Assembly (NCBI GenBank): GCA_965247175.1
Contig: OZ252006.1
Span: forward strand, 806,001-870,000
From: JANQMX01 sp965247175
GTDB lineage: Bacteria > Pseudomonadota > Alphaproteobacteria > Kiloniellales > DSM-21159
Direction: 5' to 3'
DNA: 64,000 bases
Below are positions 43,209 to 49,907 of this stretch, piece by piece. Numbering within the stretch: the stretch's first letter is position 1; each line of letters begins with the position of its first letter. Below the pieces are notes generated by a model. It saw only the letters and a list, made by a program, of their open reading frames with translations. It was not told the DNA's origin and did not search any database. A program made the position numbers and the translations under genes.

Positions 43209-44345
43209 ATGTTGCCAAACCTAGGGAGCCGGCCAAGCGCGCGGCTTAGCGGTTTGTCCCAATCGGTCCGTTGGGGCCGTCTTGGAGTGACAGCCACCAT
43301 CCTTTGCCTGTCTCTTGCCGGCTGTGAAGTCTTCGGCTCCGAAGAGCCGGAGCCGCAGCGGGTGGCGACGGCCACGACCGAGGGCCAAGAGCCCAATCTT
43401 GGTGATGTTCCAAGCGAGGCGCCGCAAACCAGCAGCCAAACAGCCCGTCAGGAGGTCCGCGAGGGCCTTCTGGCCGATCGCTCACAGGCGCGCTATACGG
43501 ATGAAACGCTGACCGGGGAGGGCTTGGTAGGTGCTGCGCCGGGTCTGACAGACCCGAGCGCGCCGGCAACCGCCCGCGCGGCACCCAGCGCGCCCCCCTT
43601 CGCATCTCTCGATAGCCAGAATAGCGCCCAGTCCGCAGCCCGGCAGAGCTATCAGCTCGGTGGCTCCCAGGCCGCCACGCGGTCGGCTGCTGCTGCAACC
43701 GGAGCGCAAGCGGCCGCGTCGACGGCGTCGCAAACCCAGTCCACGCAAACGCAGTCAGCGCAAACCCAGGCAGCGCAAACCCAGGCAGCGCAGACTCAGA
43801 CCGTGCCAACTCAGCAGCAACAGAGACAGGCGACAGCCACGACGACGCAACGGCAAGCCTTGCCGCAGGCGCGGCCTCCGACCACACAACAGGCGCAGGC
43901 TGCTACGCGCACCGCACCGCGGCAGGCTGCCTCCATTCCAAGTCCGGCGCCGCCGCCGACACCGAGCCTGCCGCCCTTGCCGCCAGGCCCGCCCGTTTTG
44001 CTCGGCGTGATCTATTTCAATCACAATTCGACGGCGCTGTCCCAAGGCGACCTCCAGGTACTGCGACAGGTCGTGGCCCTGCAGCAGCAGCGCGGCGGTG
44101 TTCTGCGGGTGGTGGGCCATGCCTCCCAGCGCACGGCACAGTTGGATCCGCGCGCGCATGAGCAGGCAAATCTGCAGCTTTCTCAGCGGCGCGCGGACTC
44201 GGTGGCGCGCGCGTTGAGAGGCTTCGGTGTTAGGCCCGATTCGGTCATTTCCGAGGGACGTGGGGACAGCGAGCAGCTATACCATGAGTTCATGCCGACC
44301 GGAGAAGCGGGCAACCGGCGGGTCGAGATCTTCTTGCAGTCCTAG
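43209..44345 (+). CDS. OmpA-family lipoprotein with Gln/Thr/Ala-rich repeats
   Basis: 378 residues. A lipoprotein signal peptide ends in SLAGC (lipobox, about residue 39). A long disordered stretch rich in Gln, Ala and Thr follows, including tandem SQTQ/AQTQ repeats from a 15-bp DNA unit, then a Pro-rich spacer. The C-terminal about 110 residues form an OmpA-like peptidoglycan-binding domain: VIYFNHNSTALSQGDLQVL, VVGHASQR and NLQLSQRRADSVARAL ... GNRRVEIFL. Probably an outer-membrane lipoprotein that tethers to peptidoglycan. The linker resembles a flexible spacer across the periplasm. Confidence 0.85.
   Translation: MLPNLGSRPSARLSGLSQSVRWGRLGVTATILCLSLAGCEVFGSEEPEPQRVATATTEGQEPNLGDVPSEAPQTSSQTARQEVREGLLADRSQARYTDETLTGEGLVGAAPGLTDPSAPATARAAPSAPPFASLDSQNSAQSAARQSYQLGGSQAATRSAAAATGAQAAASTASQTQSTQTQSAQTQAAQTQAAQTQTVPTQQQQRQATATTTQRQALPQARPPTTQQAQAATRTAPRQAASIPSPAPPPTPSLPPLPPGPPVLLGVIYFNHNSTALSQGDLQVLRQVVALQQQRGGVLRVVGHASQRTAQLDPRAHEQANLQLSQRRADSVARALRGFGVRPDSVISEGRGDSEQLYHEFMPTGEAGNRRVEIFLQS
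43728..43802. repeat. Tandem 15-bp coding repeat in the OmpA-like lipoprotein
   Basis: Two perfect copies of GCGCAAACCCAGGCA (43758-43772 and 43773-43787) are flanked by diverged copies on both sides, encoding the AQTQA unit. Unit length is a multiple of three, so changes in copy number would alter linker length without shifting the frame. Confidence 0.85.
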
Positions 44346-44405
44346 CTTAAGACAGCGACCATACTTTTCGTGAGGGGATAGGGGCGCCCCCATGGGTTGC
44401 TCCAA

Positions 44406-44453
44406 GGGCGGGTTTTTCCAAGTGTGGGTTTCCACGGGCAGGTTTTTCGAAGT
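44406..44453. repeat. Imperfect direct repeats upstream of hom
   Basis: GGGCGGGTTTTTCCAAGT (44406-44423) and GGGCAGGTTTTTCGAAGT (44436-44453) differ at two of 18 positions. A shorter GGGTTTCCAC lies between them. The block is 73 bases before the hom start codon, in a 180-base gap after the OmpA-like gene. It could be a binding-site array for a regulator or a structural repeat; no known consensus fits. Confidence 0.6.
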
Positions 44454-44525
44454 CATGGGGGGGTCACAAGACAGTCCGATGGGTCACGGTAAGGCAGCCT
44501 CCTTTCGCTTGGGGAGCGGTCGGCG

Positions 44526-45818
44526 ATGAGTGCGGCCGTTCGCGTCGGTATCGCCGGCTTGGGAACGGTCGGGGCGGGCGTCCTCAGCCTGTTGCAGGAG
44601 CATCGCGCTTTGATCGCCACCCGCTGCGGCCGGGATGTCGTACCGGTCGCGGTCAGCGCGCGCGAGCGAGGCCGCGACCGCGGCGTGCCGCTTGATGGCT
44701 ATCGATGGTTCGACTCGGCGACGGATTTGGCCCGCGACAGCGAGGTCGACGTGGTCATCGAGCTGATCGGCGGGGAGGGTGGCGTCGCCAAGGCGGTAGT
44801 CGAAACGGCGCTCGGGGCCGGGAAGCCGGTGGTCACGGCAAACAAGGCATTGATCGCCCACCACGGCAACGCGCTGGCCAGCCTGGCTGAGAGCAATGAG
44901 GCGCTGCTGGCATTCGAGGCGGCGGTGGCCGGCGGCATTCCGGCGCTGAAGACCCTGCGCGAAGGTCTGTCCGGCAATGCCATCGATCGCCTGCACGGCA
45001 TCCTCAACGGCACCTGCAACTATATCCTCAGCACCATGCGCGAAAGCGGTCGCGACTTTGACGAGGTGCTCGCCGAGGCGCAGGCGCTGGGTTATGCCGA
45101 GGCCGACCCGAGCTTCGACATCGACGGCGTCGATGCCGCACATAAGCTTGCCATACTGACCTCCCTGGCTTTCGGCTGCGAGGTCGATTTCGATGCAGTC
45201 TATGCGGAAGGGATCCGCAACGTCGCTGCCAGCGACATCGCCTATGCCGAGGAGCTCGGCTACAGAATCAAGCTTCTCGGCATCGCCGAGCGCAGCGACG
45301 GCGGCGTCGAGCAGAGGGTCCATCCTTGCATGGTCTCGGCGCGCTCCCCTCTGGCGCAAGTTGAGGGCGTCTTCAACGCCGTGCTGTTCCATGGTGACTT
45401 CGTCGACAGCATCATGATCGAGGGACGTGGTGCCGGCGCCGGCCCGACCGCCTCGGCGGTCGTCGCGGACCTGTTGGACATTGCCCGCGGCAACGCGGTG
45501 CCGGCCTTCGGCATGCCACAGGCGCGGCTCAAGTCCCTGCCGACGCTGCCCATGGCGCAGCACGAGGGCTGCTACTACATCCGCCTGCAGGTGGTCGACC
45601 GGCCCGGCGTGATCGCCGATGTCACCGCCATTCTGCGCGACGAAGCCATATCCTTGGAGGCAATGCTGCAGCGCGGTCGCGCACCGGGAGAGCCGGTTGC
45701 GGTCGTCCTCACCACCCACGAGACGCAGGAGGATCGCATGCAAAGGGCGCTGCAGCGTATCGCCGCCCTTGAGGCAAGCCTCGAACCACCGAGGGTCATT
45801 CGCATAGAACCCATTTGA
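44526..45818 (+). CDS. hom: Homoserine dehydrogenase
   Basis: 430 residues with GGGGAG upstream. The N-terminal NAD(P)-binding fold has GIAGLGTVGAGVL, followed by TANKALIAHHG, and the catalytic domain has GGIPALKTLREGLSGN and LNGTCNYIL. The C-terminal about 80 residues are an ACT domain (YYIRLQVVDRPGVIADVTAIL), consistent with threonine feedback. Reduces aspartate semialdehyde to homoserine on the way to threonine and methionine. Start of a likely hom-glpX-recJ operon. Confidence 0.95.
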   Translation: MSAAVRVGIAGLGTVGAGVLSLLQEHRALIATRCGRDVVPVAVSARERGRDRGVPLDGYRWFDSATDLARDSEVDVVIELIGGEGGVAKAVVETALGAGKPVVTANKALIAHHGNALASLAESNEALLAFEAAVAGGIPALKTLREGLSGNAIDRLHGILNGTCNYILSTMRESGRDFDEVLAEAQALGYAEADPSFDIDGVDAAHKLAILTSLAFGCEVDFDAVYAEGIRNVAASDIAYAEELGYRIKLLGIAERSDGGVEQRVHPCMVSARSPLAQVEGVFNAVLFHGDFVDSIMIEGRGAGAGPTASAVVADLLDIARGNAVPAFGMPQARLKSLPTLPMAQHEGCYYIRLQVVDRPGVIADVTAILRDEAISLEAMLQRGRAPGEPVAVVLTTHETQEDRMQRALQRIAALEASLEPPRVIRIEPI

Positions 45819-45893
45819 GCGAGGTTCGAATAGTCCAAAGGCGCCGAGCGCCGGGTTTGGCAACGGCAAAGAGAGACAAGGGAGGAGTTGGGA

Positions 45894-46871
45894 GTGGCGG
45901 AGACCTTTAGCGTGGATCGGAACTTGGCCCTGGATGCGGTGCGGGTCACCGAGGCGGCGGCCCTGGCAGCGTCGCGCCTGATGGGGCGGGGCGACGAGAA
46001 GGCGGCAGACGAGGCCGCGGTCGATGCCATGCGCCGGGCGCTCAACTACCTGCCGATCGACGGGACGGTGGTGATCGGCGAGGGCGAGCGCGACGAAGCG
46101 CCGATGCTCTACATCGGCGAGAAAGTCGGCACCGGCGGCCCGAAGATCGACATTGCCCTCGATCCCCTCGAGGGCACGACGATCACCGCGAAAGGCGGGC
46201 AGAATGCCCTGGCCGTGGTCGCTATGGCAGAGGACGGGGGCTTCCTCTTCGCGCCGGACGTCTACATGGAGAAGATCGCCGTCGGCGGCGGCCTGCCGGA
46301 CGGCATCGTCGATCTCGACGCCGAGCCGGAAGAGAACCTCCGCAACCTGGCCAAGGCCAAGGATGAGGATATCGATGACCTGGTGGTCTGCATCCTCGAC
46401 CGGCCGCGTCACGCGGAGCTCATCGCCAAGGTGCGCGACAGTGGCGCGCGCATCATGCTGATCGGCGATGGTGACGTCTCCGGCGTTATCGCCACCAGCC
46501 AGCCGACCAGCGGTGTCGACATCTACATGGGCAGCGGCGGCGCGCCGGAAGGCGTTCTGGCGGCGGCGGCGCTGCGCTGCATCGGCGGGCAGTTCCAAGG
46601 CCGCCTGCTGTTCCGCAACGACGACGAGCGCGAGCGCGCGCGCCGCTGCGGCATCGAGGACCTGAACCGGAAGTACGGTCTGACGGAGCTGGCACGCGGC
46701 AACGTCATGTTCGCCGCCACCGGTGTCACAGACGGCACCATGCTGCGCGGGGTGCGACGCTATGGCTCCGGCGCCACGACACAGTCTATGGTGATGCGCT
46801 CCAAAACCGGCACGGTGCGGATCATCGAGGCCCAGCACAACTTCCGACGGAAGGACTGGGTGGAAACCTAA
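45894..46871 (+). CDS. glpX: Class II fructose-1,6-bisphosphatase
   Basis: 325 residues from GTG 45894, with GGGAGGAG upstream. GlpX motifs: IGEGERDEAPMLYIGE, IALDPLEGTT (metal/phosphate site) and GDGDVSGVI. Gluconeogenic fructose-1,6-bisphosphatase. The gene order hom-glpX-recJ is common in alphaproteobacteria. It follows hom by 75 bases and is followed by recJ after 11 bases. Confidence 0.95.
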   Translation: MAETFSVDRNLALDAVRVTEAAALAASRLMGRGDEKAADEAAVDAMRRALNYLPIDGTVVIGEGERDEAPMLYIGEKVGTGGPKIDIALDPLEGTTITAKGGQNALAVVAMAEDGGFLFAPDVYMEKIAVGGGLPDGIVDLDAEPEENLRNLAKAKDEDIDDLVVCILDRPRHAELIAKVRDSGARIMLIGDGDVSGVIATSQPTSGVDIYMGSGGAPEGVLAAAALRCIGGQFQGRLLFRNDDERERARRCGIEDLNRKYGLTELARGNVMFAATGVTDGTMLRGVRRYGSGATTQSMVMRSKTGTVRIIEAQHNFRRKDWVET

Positions 46872-46882
46872 AGGACAACAGC

Positions 46883-48703
46883 ATGGCGGCGCAGAGTTCG
46901 CCGCAGAGCGCAGCCGTACCTGATACCGAAGCCCTGCTCGGCGTCGAGCGGTCGGCGCGGGGCAAGCGGTGGCTGCTGCGGGAGGCTGAGGAGCGTGCCG
47001 TTCTCAGCCTGATGCAGCAGCACGGACTCTCGGAGCCCGTGGCGCGGGCGCTTACAGCACGGGGCGTTGGCAGCCAGGCGGTGCCCGGCTTCCTGGAGCC
47101 GCGTCTCCGCGAGCAGCTCCCCGATCCCAGTCACCTCACCGATATGGACGTCGCCGTTGACCGCGTTCTGGAGGCAATCCGGGGCTGCGAGTCCATCGCC
47201 ATCTTCGGCGACTACGACGTGGATGGTGCCACCTCGGCCGCATTGTTGCTGCGTTTCCTCGCCGGGCTCGGCATCTCGGCGCGGCTCTATGTGCCCGACC
47301 GGCAGCGGGAGGGTTATGGCCCCAACCCGGATGCGCTCAAGCTGCTGCGGGAGGAGGGCGCCAGCCTGGTCATCACCGTGGACTGCGGTGTCTCGGCCCA
47401 CGCGGCGTTGGAGGAGGCCCAGGCCGTGGGGCTCGACAGCATCGTCCTCGACCACCACGCAGCCGAAGCGCGCTTGCCGCCGGCGGTGGCAGTGGTCAAT
47501 CCCAACCGCTGGGACGACGACAGCGGCCTTGGCCATCTTGCCGCCGTCGGGGTGACCTATCTCTTCCTGGTGGCGCTTAATCGCGCGCTGCGCAGCGCCG
47601 GCTGGTATGAGGCGCAAGGCCGCGAGGCGCCCGATCTTCTGGGCCTGCTGGATCTCGTGGCTCTGGGAACGGTCTGCGACGTGGTGCCCCTCACAGGGCT
47701 CAACCGGGCTTTCGTGGCACAGGGCCTCAAGGTTTTGGGCGGGCGGCGCAATGAGGGCCTGCGCGCGCTTTGCGACGTTGCCGGCGTGGCCGAGCGCCCT
47801 GGCGGCTACCACCTAGGCTTCCTGCTCGGCCCGCGGGTCAATGCCGGCGGGCGGATTGGCGAGTCTCATCTCGGGGCAGCACTCCTCAGCGAGGGCGATC
47901 CGGCCCGCTGCCGTGCGCTTGCCGAGCGCCTAGACGGCTACAATGAAGAGCGCCGTGCCATCGAGGCGGAGGTTCTTGTGGCGGCGGATGCGGCTTATCA
48001 GGAGGCGGGGGCGCCGCGCGATCTCATCTTCGCCGTGGGTCAGGATTGGCATCCGGGCGTTATCGGTATCGTCGCCGGCCGCTTGAAGGAGCGCTACGAT
48101 CTGCCGACCATCGTGGTGACGCAGGATGCAAGCGGGCAGGGTAAGGGCTCGGGGCGTTCGGTCCCCGGTGTCGATCTCGGGGCGGCGGTGATCGCCGCTC
48201 GCCAAGCGGGCCTGCTGGTTAACGGCGGCGGTCATGCCATGGCCGCCGGCTTGACTGTTTCCGGCGAGAAGATCACGGCCCTGGAGAGCTTCCTGCGTGC
48301 GCGCGTTGGCGCCCGCCTGGAGGAGATCGCCTATCGCCCGGCGCTCTCCATCGACGCCTGCCTCAGCCTGGCCGCCGCCGAAGGAGGCCTCGTTCAGGCG
48401 CTCGAGAGTATCGCGCCCTTTGGCGCCGGCAATCCGGAGCCGCGTTTCGCCTTTGCCCAAGTGAAGACCATTTCCGCCGATATCGTCGGGACGAATCATG
48501 TTCGAGTCCTGTTCGGGGACCAGTCTGGTGCGCGCTTGCGGGCCATCGCCTTTCGGGCCCTGGAGACACCGCTTGGCGAAAGGTTGCTGGCGCGAAGCGG
48601 GCGTCCACTGCATGTCGCCGGACGGCTGCGAGCCGATAGCTGGCGCGGTGGAGACGCCGTGCAGCTCCAAGTCGACGACGTGGCGGAAAGCGGCCAGGTC
48701 TAG
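46883..48703 (+). CDS. recJ: Single-stranded DNA exonuclease RecJ
   Basis: 606 residues. DHH phosphoesterase core: motif I IFGDYDVDGATSAAL, motif II VITVDCGVSAH, motif III VLDHHAAEARLP. The DHHA1 motif GGGHAMAAGLTV and the C-terminal OB fold follow (VRVLFGDQSGARLRAIAF). A 5'-3' ssDNA exonuclease for recombination and mismatch repair. Follows glpX by 11 bases. Confidence 0.95.
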   Translation: MAAQSSPQSAAVPDTEALLGVERSARGKRWLLREAEERAVLSLMQQHGLSEPVARALTARGVGSQAVPGFLEPRLREQLPDPSHLTDMDVAVDRVLEAIRGCESIAIFGDYDVDGATSAALLLRFLAGLGISARLYVPDRQREGYGPNPDALKLLREEGASLVITVDCGVSAHAALEEAQAVGLDSIVLDHHAAEARLPPAVAVVNPNRWDDDSGLGHLAAVGVTYLFLVALNRALRSAGWYEAQGREAPDLLGLLDLVALGTVCDVVPLTGLNRAFVAQGLKVLGGRRNEGLRALCDVAGVAERPGGYHLGFLLGPRVNAGGRIGESHLGAALLSEGDPARCRALAERLDGYNEERRAIEAEVLVAADAAYQEAGAPRDLIFAVGQDWHPGVIGIVAGRLKERYDLPTIVVTQDASGQGKGSGRSVPGVDLGAAVIAARQAGLLVNGGGHAMAAGLTVSGEKITALESFLRARVGARLEEIAYRPALSIDACLSLAAAEGGLVQALESIAPFGAGNPEPRFAFAQVKTISADIVGTNHVRVLFGDQSGARLRAIAFRALETPLGERLLARSGRPLHVAGRLRADSWRGGDAVQLQVDDVAESGQV

Positions 48704-48801
48704 GGCGCTCCCGACAGGACACGCGGATTTGATTCGCCTTTCTGTTTGCCGGACGAAGGCTAGTTCTGATCAAATGGCGCAGGACGTGAGGACCGGAGCA
48801 G

Positions 48802-49554
48802 GTGCTGAGAACGCTGTCGAGATGGAAAAGGGTGAAGGTACTGGCCCTGGTGGCCTTGGCGTCCGTGGGCCTTGCGGTTGCCGGGCCGGCGCGGGCACAG
48901 ACTCCGGTGGCTCTGGAGTTGGTGCTGGCCGTGGACTCCTCCTCCAGCGTCACGTCTTGGGAGTTCGATCTGCAGATGCAGGGGATAGCTCAGGCTTTCC
49001 GCGACCCTGCGGTGCAGGGCGCGATCCTTGCGGCGGGCGACCTTGGCGTCGCGATCAGCCTGGTGCAGTGGTCTGGCAGTACGCGCCAGGTCCTGGCAAC
49101 TGAGTGGCACCTGGTTCGGGAACCGGCGGATGCCGAGAGTTTTGCCGATCTACTCGACGAGACGCCTCGCTTTATCAGCGGCGGCAGCACCGCGATCGGC
49201 AGCGCCATAGAGTTCTGTGTCAACCTGATAGAATTCAATGAATTCGAAGGATTCCGGAAGGTTGTTGATATTTCCGGTGATGGGCGGACCAATCAGGGCT
49301 TGCGGACCACGGCCATGCGGGACGCGGCCGTCGCCGCGGGCGTGACGGTCAATGGCCTGACCATCCTGAACGAGGACCCGAGCGTCGATCACTACTATCT
49401 GCGCAACGTGATCGGCGGCACCGGCGCCTTCATCATGACCGCGACGGACTTCCGCGACTTCGCCCGAGCCATCCGTCTCAAGCTCATTCGGGAGATAGCC
49501 GGCCCGCCGGTCGCGGCCCTGCCGCCATCCGAGCAGTACGCCGCCGGACAGTAG
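48802..49554 (+). CDS. Exported DUF1194 protein, copy 2
   Basis: 250 residues from GTG 48802. Signal peptide VLALVALASVGLAVAGPARA. Mature portion begins LELVLAVDSSSSVTSWEFDL, with a more complete DxSxS MIDAS-like motif than copy 1, and has KVVDISGDGRTNQGL, VNGLTILNED and FRDFARAIRLKLIREI. Same family as the protein at 14525-15412. Role unknown, presumably periplasmic. Follows recJ by 98 bases and precedes the tRNA gene. Confidence 0.85.
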   Translation: MLRTLSRWKRVKVLALVALASVGLAVAGPARAQTPVALELVLAVDSSSSVTSWEFDLQMQGIAQAFRDPAVQGAILAAGDLGVAISLVQWSGSTRQVLATEWHLVREPADAESFADLLDETPRFISGGSTAIGSAIEFCVNLIEFNEFEGFRKVVDISGDGRTNQGLRTTAMRDAAVAAGVTVNGLTILNEDPSVDHYYLRNVIGGTGAFIMTATDFRDFARAIRLKLIREIAGPPVAALPPSEQYAAGQ

Positions 49555-49639
49555 ACTCGCTCGGGCTTGCTTTTGATCGGAGAAGAGGGGAGGAGCCCCT
49601 TGTCTTTCCGGCTGGAATCCATTAGCTCCCATCCACGCC

Positions 49640-49715
49640 GTCCCTATCGTCTAGAGGCCTAGGACATCAGCCTTTCACGCTGAAGACACGGGTTCGACTC
49701 CCGTTGGGGACGCCA
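49640..49715 (+). tRNA. tRNA-Glu (anticodon UUC), CCA encoded
   Basis: Cloverleaf confirmed by eye: acceptor GTCCCTA pairs with TGGGGAC, with a G-T wobble. The D-loop, the CTTTCAC anticodon loop giving TTC, and the T arm CGGGTTCGACTCCCG follow. The discriminator G is followed by a genomically encoded CCA. The sequence closely matches bacterial tRNA-Glu. Confidence 0.95.
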
Positions 49716-49830
49716 GCTTTTTCATCACATAAGCAAGTCGATCGGAGGCGCGACCGCTGGACGCCCTGCGCGGTGTTGGGGCGTGGCCTTGCGCGTGGCC
49801 ACCTGTCGCTTCCGACGAGAGGCACGACAA

Positions 49831-49858
49831 AGAAAAGGGGGCGGCAAAGCCGCCCCCT
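49831..49858 (-). terminator. Intrinsic terminator for the RTX gene
   Basis: Perfect stem of AGGGGGCGGC (49836-49845) and GCCGCCCCCT (49849-49858) with a three-base loop. Read on the minus strand the stem is followed by TTTTCTTTG, a T-rich tract. It lies 50 bases beyond the RTX stop codon. On the plus strand no T-run follows, so it is not the tRNA terminator. Confidence 0.85.
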
Positions 49859-49907
49859 AAGTCAGGTACTATGGCGTTTTTGTTAGAAAATGCTCCGATC
49901 AGATGCC

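Noticed and set aside
44484..46838. Long minus-strand open frame of 784 codons opposite hom and glpX
   Set aside because: The plus strand encodes full-length hom and glpX; the antisense frame is open only because of high GC in third positions and has no recognisable domain.
49836..49858. Hairpin after tRNA-Glu as the tRNA terminator
   Set aside because: No T-run follows on the plus strand; the T-rich side is on the minus strand, so it belongs to the RTX gene.
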